Assembly: GCA_041394605.1 (NCBI GenBank)
Contig: JAWKHX010000005.1
Span: forward strand, 124,001 to 188,000
Direction of reading: 5' to 3'
Length of the DNA stretch: 64,000 nt
DNA from: UBA668 sp041394605
Lineage (GTDB): Bacteria; Actinomycetota; Acidimicrobiia; Acidimicrobiales; Ilumatobacteraceae
Shown: positions 33,133 to 42,071 of the stretch, in pieces
How the letters are laid out: every line of letters starts with the position of its first letter
How positions within the stretch are numbered: position 1 is the first letter of the stretch
Translations under genes and position numbers: made by a program
Notes under the pieces: model-generated
Databases searched by the model: none
The model's input: the letters and a program-made list of their open reading frames with translations, nothing else
What the model was told of the DNA's origin: nothing

Positions 33133-34581
33133 TCAACCGGGTTGGGAGTCGTCGGTGGGCGGGACGGGCTGCTCCGGTGCCACCACCGTCACGCCCTCGT
33201 CGGCCGGGGCGGGCGTGGCAGCGTCCGCGGGCAGGTGACGATCCGCCGGCGTCGGCCCGTGGCGCCGGAAGGCTCGCCGCCAGCCGAGCCCACGCTCTTC
33301 ACGGGCGATCACCTCCTCTTCCAGCACCGTCAGCCGGATGCCGCCCACCAGGTCGGTGATGAGGTTGAACAGGGTGGCCGCCAGCACGGTGAGACCGGTG
33401 CCGCCGACGGCGAGGAAGAGGCCGGCGATCCAGGCGTTGTGGTAGATCTCGCCGCCCTTCAACTGGAAGCTCTGCCACCCGAAGCTCTCGAAGAAGCGTT
33501 CGATGTTGTCCACCGTGCCGGTGGTCTGGGCCACCTGCCACAGCAGCACCCCGGCCATCAGGCACACCATGTACAAGAAGGCGTGGAACACCACCGCCAC
33601 CTTGAAGACGCTCCACGTGTCCACATGGCGCACCACGCGGGTGACCTTGCGCACTCGCGGGCGGCGCGACCGGCGGACCACCACCGGTTGGCGCAGCGAG
33701 CGCGCCGGGCGGACGGGACGATGCAGCGCAGGCAGCCCGGCGGTGCCGTCGGTGTCCGAGAACTCGCCCTCCGGCAGGTCGCCGATCGGCACGGTGGGGA
33801 CTGCCGGCGTGGCGGTGGTGGGCGTGGCGGTGGCGGGCGCGTCGGTGGGCGCGTCGGTGGGCGCGTCGGTGTGGTGGTCGCGGCGCAACCGCCAACGGTG
33901 CGACGGCGGCGACTCGGCGACGTCGGTGGTGCCCTCCTCTGCAGGCGCCGCATCGGCCGGCACGATCGGCGGGATCTCCACCGGGCCACTGGGGTCGTCC
34001 GGGGCATCGGGCACGTCGATCACCACCGGCGTGGCGGCGGCCTTCGGCCGGGTGGGTGACGCCGTGGGCATGCCGCCGACGCGGCCGGGCCGCGACGGCT
34101 GCTCACTGGCGGTGGCCGTGGCGGCGGGGGACGGGCCCGGCAGGCGGGTGTCCGCGCTGGAGGCGGGTGGGGTGGCGCTGGAGGCGGGTGGGGTGGTGGC
34201 CGGGCCGGGCGCGCTGGGCGGGGGTGTGGTGGCCGGGGGCCGGGCCTTCGAGCCGGCCGCAGTGCGGGCCTCGGCCGCGGTGGCGCCGTTGCCGCCGGCC
34301 GGCGCGGTACCGCTGCCGGCCGAGGAGCCGCCGGCGACCGCGCGGCGCTTCGACCCATTGGTTGCGCCGTTGCCGGAGGCGGCGGCCCCCGTGCCCGAAC
34401 GCTTCGCCGAGTTCTTGGTGGCGCCCTTCGCCGTGCCGTTGCCACCGCCGCGCGTCCGCGGGCGCGGGGTACCACCGGTGGGAGCTTCGGTGCGCGGGTC
34501 AGCGGGCCCCTCGGCACTGTCGATGGTGACGGCCGGGCGCGGCGGCGCGCCCGTCGGGCGCGTCTGGTCGGCATCGTCCAC
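33133..34581 (-). CDS. DUF3566 membrane protein with long disordered N-terminus
   Basis: A 482-residue protein starting at GTG 34581. The first roughly 290 residues are Ala/Pro/Thr/Gly-rich and basic, including short repeats such as TPPASSA and a TDAP repeat (12-bp units near 33838-33875). The DUF3566 domain follows (about 300-425) with two membrane helices, FHAFLYMVCLMAGVLLWQVA and GLFLAVGGTGLTVLAATLFN, and the segment VDNIERFFESFGW. DUF3566 genes sit downstream of gyrA across actinobacteria; the function is not established. The domain length is normal, but the N-terminal extension is unusually long. Confidence 0.85.
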   Translation of the reverse strand: MDDADQTRPTGAPPRPAVTIDSAEGPADPRTEAPTGGTPRPRTRGGGNGTAKGATKNSAKRSGTGAAASGNGATNGSKRRAVAGGSSAGSGTAPAGGNGATAAEARTAAGSKARPPATTPPPSAPGPATTPPASSATPPASSADTRLPGPSPAATATASEQPSRPGRVGGMPTASPTRPKAAATPVVIDVPDAPDDPSGPVEIPPIVPADAAPAEEGTTDVAESPPSHRWRLRRDHHTDAPTDAPTDAPATATPTTATPAVPTVPIGDLPEGEFSDTDGTAGLPALHRPVRPARSLRQPVVVRRSRRPRVRKVTRVVRHVDTWSVFKVAVVFHAFLYMVCLMAGVLLWQVAQTTGTVDNIERFFESFGWQSFQLKGGEIYHNAWIAGLFLAVGGTGLTVLAATLFNLITDLVGGIRLTVLEEEVIAREERGLGWRRAFRRHGPTPADRHLPADAATPAPADEGVTVVAPEQPVPPTDDSQPG

Positions 34582-34609
34582 GGGGCGAGTGTAGGAGACA
34601 CACCCTCGC

Positions 34610-34945
34610 TCAGGGTGCGCGGGTGGCTCTGGCGGTGGCCATCTCGCCGTCGACCCGCACGGTGACCACGAAGTCCAGGTCGAGCACGCGATAGGCCACG
34701 ACGGTGCCTCCGTTGGCCGCGGCGACCGAGGCTGCGGCGTCGGGCCCGCCGATCACGCCGGCCAGTGCGGCGGCATCGGCGGCGGTCTGGGCCCGCGACC
34801 GGTCCACCACGCGGGCGCCGAGGTGGCCGGCCGCGGCCATCAGGACGGCGGCGATGGCCACCAGTGCCAGCAGGAGGGGAACGGCCTGGCCGCGGTCGGC
34901 GGCCCTCCGCCGACGGGGATGGCGGTGGCAGGACGGCAGGGACAT
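34610..34945 (-). CDS. TadE/TadG-like pilus-assembly-type small membrane protein
   Basis: A 111-residue protein from ATG 34945 with a GGAGGTG Shine-Dalgarno. A basic N-terminus (CHRHPRRRRAADRGQ) leads into one hydrophobic helix (AVPLLLALVAIAAVLMAAAG) and the ARVVDRSRAQTAADAAALAG stretch typical of TadE/TadG-like and Rv3655c-type proteins. The C-terminal part is a short beta region. No other tad/flp pilus gene lies in the window, so it is orphaned between gyrA and DUF3566. Confidence 0.7.
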   Translation of the reverse strand: MSLPSCHRHPRRRRAADRGQAVPLLLALVAIAAVLMAAAGHLGARVVDRSRAQTAADAAALAGVIGGPDAAASVAAANGGTVVAYRVLDLDFVVTVRVDGEMATARATRAP

Positions 34946-35041
34946 GGCAACGACACCTCCAAGTGCTGGCACGGCGTGACCCACCGTGGGGCATGGGCGG
35001 CCATGGCCGCAATGGAGGCGCCAGTGGCGCGATTCGAGGTG

Positions 35042-37546
35042 TCAGTCCTCCCCGGCAGCGTCCTCGTCGCTGGAGAGGATGGGGGCCACCGAGGCCACCG
35101 TCTGGCCGTCGTCCAGGCTCATCACCCGCACGCCGGTGGCGTCGCGACCCTGGGAGCTGATGTCGCTGACGGCCATGCGGATGGTGACCCCGCCGCTGGA
35201 CACGGCGACGATCTCGTCGTCGGCGCCCACCATGAACGCTGCCACCACATGCCCCTTCTTGCCGGTGAGCCGGATGCCGATGACACCCTGGCCGCCGCGG
35301 CCCTGGACGTTGAACTTGTCGGGCTCGGTGCGCTTGCCGTAGCCGGCTTCGGTGACCATCAGCATGGACACGTCGTCGCGGGCGACGTCCACCGACACCA
35401 CCTCGTCGCCGGGCTTCAGCTTCATGCCGCGCACACCTGCGGCCGCCCGGCCCATCGGGCGCACCTCGTCCTCGTTGAACCGGATGGTCATGCCCTTGCG
35501 GCTGACGATGAAGATGTCGTCGCCGCCGGTGGTCTCGATCACCCGGACCAGTTCGTCCTTGTCGCGCAGGTTGATGGCGATCAGGCCGTCGCGACGCGAG
35601 GAGTCGTACTCGTTGAACGCCGTCTTCTTCACCGTGCCCTGGCGGGTGGCGAAGAACAGGTAGCGCTCGCCGGCGAAGTCGCGTGTGTCGATGATGGCCT
35701 GGATGGTCTCGCCGGCCTGCAGTGGCAGCAGGTTGACGATGGGGATGCCCTTCGCCGTGCGCTCACGCTCTGGCACCTCCAGCGCCCTCAGGCGGTACAC
35801 CTTGCCGCGGTTGGAGAAGAACAGCAGGTAGGCGTGGGCGGTGGTGAAGATGACGTGGCGGACGATGTCGTCCGTCTTCAGCTTGGCCCCGCTGACGCCG
35901 CGGCCGCCGCGGCCCTGGGTCTTGAACGAGCTGGCGGGCACCGCCTTCACGTACTGGGCCTCGGTCATCACGATGACCAGTTCCTTGTCCTCGGTGAGGT
36001 CCTCGATGCTCATCTCGCCGGCGGCGAACAGGTCGATGGTGCAGCGCCGCGGGGTGGCGAACTCGGCGCGGATGGCGGTGAGCTCGGTCTTGATGACGCC
36101 ACGCAGCACCTCGGGGTCGTCGAGGATGCCCTGCAGCTCCACGATGCGCGCCCGCACGTCCTGCAGCTCGGTCTCCAGGTCGATGCGGCTGAGGCGGGTG
36201 AGCTGGCCGAGCCGCATCTCGAGGATGTCGGTGGCCTGGATCTCGGTGAACTCGAACGGCTCGGCCATCAGGCCGGCCTTCGCCGCTGCCGTGTCGTCCG
36301 ACGCCCGGATGAGGGCGATGATCTCGTCGATGACGTTGAGGGCCTTGATGCGCCCTTCGAGGATGTGCTCGCGCCGCTTGGCCTTGTCGAGGCGGAACTG
36401 GGTGCGCCGGGTGATGACGTCCACCTGGTGCTCCACATAGCCCTCCAGCGCCTGCACCAGGTTGAGGGTGCGCGGCACACCGTGGACGAGAGCCACCATG
36501 TTGACCGGGAAGCTGGTCTGCAGCTGGGTGAGCTTGTACAGGTTGTTGAGCACCACGTTGGCGTTGGCGTCTCGTTTCAGCGTGACCACCAGGTTGGTCT
36601 TGCCCCCGGCCGAGCCGTCGTTCACGTCGGCGATGCCGTCGAGGTCGCCGCTGTCCACCAGCTCCTGGATCCGCCCGGCGATGGCCGAGCAGCTGGTCTG
36701 GTAGGGCAGTTCGGTGACGACGATCTGCATCTGCCCGCGCCGGCCCTCCTCGATGGTGGCGGTGGCCCGCATCTTGATGCTGCCCCGGCCGGTGCGATAG
36801 GCGTCCAGGATCCCGGCCCGGCCGAGGATGCTGCCACCGGTGGGGAAGTCCGGGCCCTTCACGAACTGCATGAGGTCGTCGGGGCTGGCCCCGGGGTGGT
36901 CGATGAGGTGGATGGTGGCGTCGATGACCTCGCCGAGGTTGTGCGGCGGGATGCTCGTGGCCATGCCGACCGCGATGCCCTGGCTGCCGTTGACCAGCAG
37001 GTTCGGGAAGCGGGCCGGCAGCACCGCCGGCTCCTCGGTGGTGTTGTCGTAGTTGGGCAGCATGTCGACGGTGTCCTCGTCGATGTCCGCCAACATCTGC
37101 ATCGCCAACGGGTCGAGCCGGCACTCGGTGTAACGCTCAGCTGCCGCTCCGAAGTCTGGGGATCCGTAGTTTCCGTGGAAGTCGATCAGTGGGTGGCGCA
37201 GGCTGAACGGCTGGGCCATGCGCACCAACGCGTCGTAGATGGCCGAGTTGCCGTGGGGGTGGTACTTGGCCATCGTGTCGCCGGTGACACGGGCGCACTT
37301 GACGTGCGACCGGTTGGGGCGGAAGCCCTGCTGATCCATGTCCCAGATGATCCGGCGGTGCACCGGCTTCAGGCCGTCGCGCACGTCGGGCAGGGCGCGG
37401 GACATGATGACCGACATCGCGTAGTCGATGAAGCTGCGCTCCATCTCGTCCTGCAACTGGATCGGCTGGATGGCGTCGCCAGGGCCTTCGGGCCCGTCGG
37501 GGCCGTTGTTCTCGCCGTCGGTGGGGGGAGTCGGGGTGTCACTCAT
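35042..37546 (-). CDS. gyrA: DNA gyrase subunit A
   Basis: An 834-residue protein of normal length. The catalytic tyrosine is Y139 in AAAERYTECR. The quinolone-resistance region reads KYHPHGNSAIYD, so the usual HPHGD aspartate is Asn (N100), with S101 and D105 retained. The C-terminal DNA-wrapping beta-pinwheel includes the GyrA-box-like QGRGGRG stretch. GyrA2B2 introduces negative supercoils using ATP. It lies 25 bp downstream of gyrB on the leading strand away from the origin. It ends in an acidic tail (SSDEDAAGED). Confidence 0.97.
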   Translation of the reverse strand: MSDTPTPPTDGENNGPDGPEGPGDAIQPIQLQDEMERSFIDYAMSVIMSRALPDVRDGLKPVHRRIIWDMDQQGFRPNRSHVKCARVTGDTMAKYHPHGNSAIYDALVRMAQPFSLRHPLIDFHGNYGSPDFGAAAERYTECRLDPLAMQMLADIDEDTVDMLPNYDNTTEEPAVLPARFPNLLVNGSQGIAVGMATSIPPHNLGEVIDATIHLIDHPGASPDDLMQFVKGPDFPTGGSILGRAGILDAYRTGRGSIKMRATATIEEGRRGQMQIVVTELPYQTSCSAIAGRIQELVDSGDLDGIADVNDGSAGGKTNLVVTLKRDANANVVLNNLYKLTQLQTSFPVNMVALVHGVPRTLNLVQALEGYVEHQVDVITRRTQFRLDKAKRREHILEGRIKALNVIDEIIALIRASDDTAAAKAGLMAEPFEFTEIQATDILEMRLGQLTRLSRIDLETELQDVRARIVELQGILDDPEVLRGVIKTELTAIRAEFATPRRCTIDLFAAGEMSIEDLTEDKELVIVMTEAQYVKAVPASSFKTQGRGGRGVSGAKLKTDDIVRHVIFTTAHAYLLFFSNRGKVYRLRALEVPERERTAKGIPIVNLLPLQAGETIQAIIDTRDFAGERYLFFATRQGTVKKTAFNEYDSSRRDGLIAINLRDKDELVRVIETTGGDDIFIVSRKGMTIRFNEDEVRPMGRAAAGVRGMKLKPGDEVVSVDVARDDVSMLMVTEAGYGKRTEPDKFNVQGRGGQGVIGIRLTGKKGHVVAAFMVGADDEIVAVSSGGVTIRMAVSDISSQGRDATGVRVMSLDDGQTVASVAPILSSDEDAAGED

Positions 37547-37571
37547 TCGTGGTGCTCAGCAGTCTCAGCTC

Positions 37572-39528
37572 TCAGAAGTCCAGGTTGCGCACGTCGCGGG
37601 CGTTGGTGGTGATGAAGTTCTTGCGGCTCTCCACGTCGTCACCCATCAGCACGCTGGTGATCAGGTCCGCCTCGGCGGCTTCCTCCACCGTCACCTGCAG
37701 CAGGGTGCGGGTGGCGGGGTCCATCGTGGTGGGCTTCAGCTCGTGCCAGTCCATCTCGCCCAGGCCCTTCAGGCGGTTGAAGTCGTTCTTGTGGTTGGGG
37801 TGGGCCTCCAGGAAGCGGGCCTTCGCCGCCTCGTCCTTCAGGTACACCTTCTCCTTGCCGACCAGGGTGGAGAACAGGGGTGGCTGGGCGATGTACACAA
37901 AGCCGGCCTCCACCAGCGGGCGCATCTGGCGGAAGAAGAAGGTGAGCAGCAGGGTGCGGATGTGACTGCCGTCCACGTCGGCGTCGCACAGGGCGATGAC
38001 CTTGTGGTAGCGGGCCTTCGCCAGCTCGAACTCCTCGCCCACACCACCGCCGATAGCCGTGATCAGCGCCTGGATCTCGTTGTTCTTCAGCATCTTGTCC
38101 AGCCGGGCGCGCTCGACGTTGAGGATCTTGCCGCGGATCGGCAGCAGTGCTTGGGTGCGCGGCTCGCGGGCGTTGAGTGCCGAACCACCGGCGGAGTCGC
38201 CCTCCACGATGAACAGTTCGCTCTCCTCCGGGTTGCCGCTGGTGCAGTCCTTCAGCTTGTCGGGCATGCCGGCGCCGGTGAGTGCGGTCTTGCGGCGGAT
38301 GGCGTTGCGGGCGTTCTTCGCCGCCACCCGGGCCTGGGCCGCCGCCTGGGCCTTCTTGACGATCTTGTTGGCCTCGGTGGGGTTTTCGTCCAGCCACTCG
38401 GCGAGCTTTTCGTTGGTGACCTTCTGCACGAAGCTGCGCATGGGCACGTTGCCGAGCTTGGCCTTGGTCTGCCCTTCGAACTGGGGCTCGCGGAGCTTGA
38501 CGGCGACGATGGCCGTGATGCCCTCGCGGATGTCCTCGCCGAGGAGGTTGTCGTCCTTCTCCTTCAGCAGACCCTTGTTGCGGGCGTACTTGTTGAGCAC
38601 CGAGGTGAGGGCCGTCTTGAAGCCCTCCACGTGCATGCCGCCCTCGATGGTGCTGATGCCGTTGGCGTAGCCGTGGATGCCCTCGTGGTAGCCGGTGTTC
38701 CACTGCACGGCGATGTCCAGCGTCTGGCCACCCTCGTCGTCCTCGTCCTCGAAGTGGCAGACCTTGGCGAACAGGGGCTCCTTGGTGGCGTTGAGGTGAC
38801 GCACGAAGTCCACCACGCCGCCCTTGTACTGGTAGGTGACCGTCTGTTCCTTGCCCACCCGCTGGTCGATGAAGATGATCTCCAGGCCACGGTTGAGGAA
38901 CGCCATGGTCTGCAGGCGCTCCAGCACGGTGCGGGCCACGAACTCCGTGCCCTCGCTGGCGAAGATGGTGGGGTCCGGCCAGAACCACCGTGGAGCCGGT
39001 GGTGCGGCCGTCGGCCGGGGTGCTGCCGATGACGGTCATCGGCCCCTGGGGCTGACCGCCCTTGGCGTACTCCTGCTGGTGGCGCTTGCCGTCGCGGTCC
39101 ACCGTGAGCAGCAGGCGCTCGCTGAGCGCGTTGACCACGCTGACGCCCACGCCGTGCAGGCCGCCGGACACCTTGTAGCCCTCGCCGCCGAACTTGCCGC
39201 CGGCGTGCAGCACGGTGAGCACGACCTCCGCGGCGCTCTTGCCCTGGTGCGGACCGGAGGGGTAAGGGTCCACCGGGATGCCGCGGCCGTTGTCGTACAC
39301 CCGGCAGCCACCGTCGGCCAGCAGGGTGACCGTGATGGACGTGGCGAAGCCCGCCATGGCCTCGTCGACCGCGTTGTCCACGACCTCCCAGATGAGGTGG
39401 TGGAGGCCGGCGAGGCCGGTGGAGCCGATGTACATGCCCGGTCGTTTGCGGACCGGATCCAGCCCCTCGAGCACCTGGATGTCCTTGGCGCCGTAGTCGG
39501 CGCTCGGTTGCTTGGCGTCAGCAGCCAC
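37572..39528 (-). CDS. gyrB: DNA gyrase subunit B, interrupted by a frameshift
   Basis: Start GTG 39528 with GAGGT upstream. The N-terminal frame carries the GHKL ATPase motifs EVVDNAVDEAMAG, DNGRGIPVD and GGLHGVGVSVVNALSE. Near 38984-38990 the frame changes: after DGRTTGSTV the family sequence WFWPDPTIF continues in another frame, as if one TG had been lost from GTGTGG. The second frame runs to TGA at 37572 with the transducer, TOPRIM residues EGDSAGGS and DADVDGSHI. With 2 nt restored the protein would have 652 residues, normal for actinobacteria. Because gyrB is essential, a sequence error is more likely than a true pseudogene. Confidence 0.9.
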
Positions 39529-39722
39529 TGCTACCTCAATCGTGGTCGGGGAAAACAGGCCGTGACCTGCAGTTTTTCTGGCGATGGCGGAGGCCGGGCC
39601 CTGCGTGCCGCAGCCGCGATCGCAACAGATCACAGCCTACCTGAGGGGTGTGCCGGAGTGGCGGAGCCTGACGAGGTTTCCGCGACACCGGAAAATCGCC
39701 GCTCACAGGTGGCCCTGCGGCC

Positions 39723-39769
39723 TTCTGGGGCTGGAATCGCGCAGATTCCGCCACGAACCAGCCCCAGAA
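39723..39769. repeat. 12-bp perfect inverted repeat (TTCTGGGGCTGG / CCAGCCCCAGAA)
   Basis: TTCTGGGGCTGG at 39723-39734 and CCAGCCCCAGAA at 39758-39769 are exact inverse complements with a 23-nt loop. The structure may terminate the orphan gene upstream. The core CAGCCCCAGAA recurs at 39787, 40623 and near 22924, indicating an interspersed repeat family. Confidence 0.6.
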
Positions 39770-39786
39770 TCGAAAACGGCGAAATT

Positions 39787-39817
39787 CAGCCCCAGAACGG
39801 GCCGTTCCGCGGCCGGA
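39787..39817. repeat. 31-bp direct repeat, copy 1
   Basis: A 31-bp sequence starting CAGCCCCAGAACGGG and ending CGCGGCCGGA, identical to 40623-40653. It ends exactly at the last base before the stop codon complement of the orphan gene 39818-40597. It contains the near-palindrome GAACGGGCCGTTC. Confidence 0.75.
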
Positions 39818-40597
39818 TCAGCAGGGCTGCACCACCTCGTCCGAGGTGGAGATGAGGCGGACGACCATTTTGCTCGCGTACGGGTCGTGCAACGTGAACC
39901 ACCCGGGCTCGTAGTGCGGCCGGTGCAGCAGGGGTGACAGGGACCTCACGTCACTCCAGGACGCGGCGTCCTCCGCGAGCGCCGTGCCGCTGAACCACGC
40001 TCGCCCGTCGCCGAGGACCTCCACCATCACGATCGGTGCGTCGGGATCCCAGTCGGCCGGTGGTTGCCAGGCAAGGCAGACCTCCGGCAGACGCATCGAG
40101 TCCGTGCTCGGCAGGTAGGACTCGATGGCGTGGATGTCGAATGACGTCGTCGGCGCTCGCGACGACGAGGTGTCGACACCGAAAATCCGCCACGCAGAGA
40201 TCGCCACCGACGCAAGCGCTGCGACGAGCGCGGGGAGGTACCACCGGTGACGAGGTGGCGGTTGCCCCGTCACCGCCGCTCTCTGCGGCGCGAAGAAGCT
40301 GATCGTGGCGGCGTTGGGTTGGTTGGGGACTGCCCGGTCGGTGAGCCGGAAGTCGAGGACGTCGTCCACCACGCCGAGGGACCGCACGCCGGCATACACG
40401 TCGAGCAACTGCCTGCGGGAGATGCCGACCGTCGCGTCGAGGACCGTCAGCACTCCGTGCCGGTCCTCGAGGGTGAGGGCCATGCGGAGTGGACGCCGAG
40501 CAGACCCCGGCTCGGCGATCACGGCGCGGAGGAGCCGGATCTGCGACCAACGAAGGGTCTCACCGGACCTGGAGGAGCGGACGCCGTGCACGGTCAT
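39818..40597 (-). CDS. Unrecognised single-pass membrane protein flanked by 31-bp repeats
   Basis: A 259-residue protein; ATG 40597 has a GAGGT Shine-Dalgarno 7 nt upstream. The N-terminal cytoplasmic domain (about 1-80) has RPLRMALTLEDRHGVLTVLDAT and ISRRQLLDVYAGVRSLG. One membrane helix spans about 96-116. An extracytoplasmic domain follows (about 120-259; SFDIHAIESYLPSTDS, VCLAWQP, VMVEVLGDGRAWFSG). No family is recognised. It interrupts the otherwise conserved recF-DUF721-gyrB order and is bracketed by identical repeats, so it looks like a later insertion. Confidence 0.65.
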   Translation of the reverse strand: MTVHGVRSSRSGETLRWSQIRLLRAVIAEPGSARRPLRMALTLEDRHGVLTVLDATVGISRRQLLDVYAGVRSLGVVDDVLDFRLTDRAVPNQPNAATISFFAPQRAAVTGQPPPRHRWYLPALVAALASVAISAWRIFGVDTSSSRAPTTSFDIHAIESYLPSTDSMRLPEVCLAWQPPADWDPDAPIVMVEVLGDGRAWFSGTALAEDAASWSDVRSLSPLLHRPHYEPGWFTLHDPYASKMVVRLISTSDEVVQPC

Positions 40598-40622
40598 CGT
40601 GACCTCGCCTCGCGACCCCGAA

Positions 40623-40653
40623 CAGCCCCAGAACGGGCCGTTCCGCGGCCGGA
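40623..40653. repeat. 31-bp direct repeat, copy 2
   Basis: Identical to 39787-39817 and in the same orientation. It lies 26 bp upstream of the orphan gene's start codon and 12 bp from the end of the DUF721 gene. The distance between copies is 836 bp. Confidence 0.75.
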
Positions 40654-40665
40654 GCTTGACGCGGC

Positions 40666-40992
40666 TCATCGGCGGCGGCCGGCGACGCGGACGTCGAGGT
40701 GGTCCACCTGGGCGCCGGCGACCTCCGCCAACCGCTCGCGCACCGTGGCCTCCAGGAAGCGCAGCTGGGTGGCCCAGGCCGGGTCGTCCACCTGCACCAC
40801 CAGCGTCGTGCCGTCCAGCTTCACCGGGGTCACGTGCGCCGCCACGGCCGGCCCGACGGCGGCCTCCCACTTACCGAACACCCCGCCGATGGCCGCCGCG
40901 GGCGCGTGGGCCGCGGACCCTTCAGGCCGCAGGCCGCGGATCACCTGGTGCAGGCTGTCGCCGAGGCGGATCGGTTCGTCGGCGCGGGTCAC
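40666..40992 (-). CDS. DUF721 protein
   Basis: A 108-residue protein starting at GTG 40992, overlapping the recF stop by 4 nt (GTGA). The DUF721 pattern is VFGKWEAAVGPAVAAHVTPVKLDGTTLVVQVDDPAWATQLRFLEATV. DUF721 genes commonly follow recF in actinobacteria. The domain is probably nucleic-acid binding; its role is not established. It is shorter than many homologues, which carry an extended N-terminus. Confidence 0.85.
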   Translation of the reverse strand: MTRADEPIRLGDSLHQVIRGLRPEGSAAHAPAAAIGGVFGKWEAAVGPAVAAHVTPVKLDGTTLVVQVDDPAWATQLRFLEATVRERLAEVAGAQVDHLDVRVAGRRR

Positions 40993-42071
40993 GGTTCCAC
41001 TCTGCCAGCAGCGATGCGCACGATCGAGTCGGGATGGGCGGCGTCGGGCAGCACACCGGCGGTGGTCAGCACCACCTGGCCGGGTGGCAGGTGGCGGAGG
41101 AGCGCGGTGCAGCGGGTGGGATCCAGCTCGCTGAGCACGTCGTCGAGCACCAGCACCGGCGCGCTGCCGGCCTTCTCGGCCACCATCCGGTGGGCCCCGA
41201 GACGCAGCGCGAGGGCCAGCGTGCGCTGCTCACCCTGCGAGGCGTGGGTGCGCGCCGGCATGCCGTTGACGAACAGTTCCACGTCGTCGCGGTGCGGGCC
41301 GACCGTGCTCACGCCGCGGCGCAGGTCGTCCGTGCGGGCGGCGGCCAACGCCGCGGCCAGCCCGCCACTCCCCCGCCACGGCGGCTCGTAGCGCAACTCG
41401 ATGGGCGTCGGCCGGTCGGCCAACTGCTCGTAGGCCTCGGCCACCACCGGGCTCAGCCGGGCGATCAGCACGGCCCGGGCGTGGCCGAAGCGGTCGCCGA
41501 TGTCGGCCAGCTTGGCGTCCCACACCTCCAGCGTCACCTCGCCGGCGTCGTCCAGCTTGCCGCCCGCCTGCTTCAGCAGGGTGTTGCGCTGCTTCACGAC
41601 ACGGTCCAGTTCCAGCCGCATCGCGTCGTACTTCAGCGCCAGCGACACCAACGTGTCGTCCATGAACCGGCGCCGCTCGCCGGGTCCGCCCTTCACCAGT
41701 TGCAGGTCGTCGGGGCTGAACACCGTCACCCGCATGACCCCCAGCAGGTCGCGGGTGCGCCCCAGCCGCTGCTTGTTCACCTGCACCCGGTTGCGGCCCT
41801 GCCGGCTGAGCTCCAGCTCCACCAGCACCTCGCGCCCGTCGGGCTGCACCACCGTTGCCCGAACCACTGCCTGGTCGGCCCCGGCCCGGATGAGTGCGTC
41901 GCCCGGCGCGCCGCGGAAGCTGTCCAGCGACGCCAGGTAGGCCAGCGCCTCGGCCAGGTTGGTCTTCCCCTGCCCGTTGAGGCCGACCACCGCGGTGATG
42001 CCCGGGTGGAAGTCGAACGACGCCTCCTGGTAGTTGCGGAAGTCGACCAGCTCCAGCCGGTGGACGATCAC
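40989..42071 (-). CDS. recF: DNA replication and repair protein RecF
   Basis: A 360-residue protein from GTG 42071, overlapping the upstream GNAT stop by 4 nt. It has the Walker A loop GLNGQGKTN, the family signature SPDDLQLVKGGPGERRRFMD and Walker B VLVLDDVLSELD. RecF helps load RecA at single-strand gaps behind stalled forks. Length and motifs are normal. It belongs to the dnaN-GNAT-recF-DUF721 operon, whose genes overlap or lie close together. Confidence 0.96.
   Translation of the reverse strand: MIVHRLELVDFRNYQEASFDFHPGITAVVGLNGQGKTNLAEALAYLASLDSFRGAPGDALIRAGADQAVVRATVVQPDGREVLVELELSRQGRNRVQVNKQRLGRTRDLLGVMRVTVFSPDDLQLVKGGPGERRRFMDDTLVSLALKYDAMRLELDRVVKQRNTLLKQAGGKLDDAGEVTLEVWDAKLADIGDRFGHARAVLIARLSPVVAEAYEQLADRPTPIELRYEPPWRGSGGLAAALAAARTDDLRRGVSTVGPHRDDVELFVNGMPARTHASQGEQRTLALALRLGAHRMVAEKAGSAPVLVLDDVLSELDPTRCTALLRHLPPGQVVLTTAGVLPDAAHPDSIVRIAAGRVEP

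Larger units (their letters stand above)
39529..39817. other. gyrB upstream region
   Basis: This 289-bp gap separates gyrB from the orphan gene upstream. It should hold the gyrB promoter. It contains a 12-bp inverted repeat and one copy of a 31-bp repeat, given separately. No convincing reading frame is seen. A T-rich run near 39571 (AGTTTTTC on the plus strand) is the most AT-rich part. Confidence 0.5.

Noticed and set aside
33838..33875. Short tandem repeat in GC-rich DNA as a possible CRISPR or VNTR.
   Set aside because: It encodes TDAP repeats in the disordered N-terminus of the DUF3566 protein; units are too short and uniform for CRISPR.
37572..38939. Treating the two halves of gyrB as two separate genes.
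   Set aside because: They are contiguous pieces of one protein whose homology switches frame at one point; no start signal precedes the second half.
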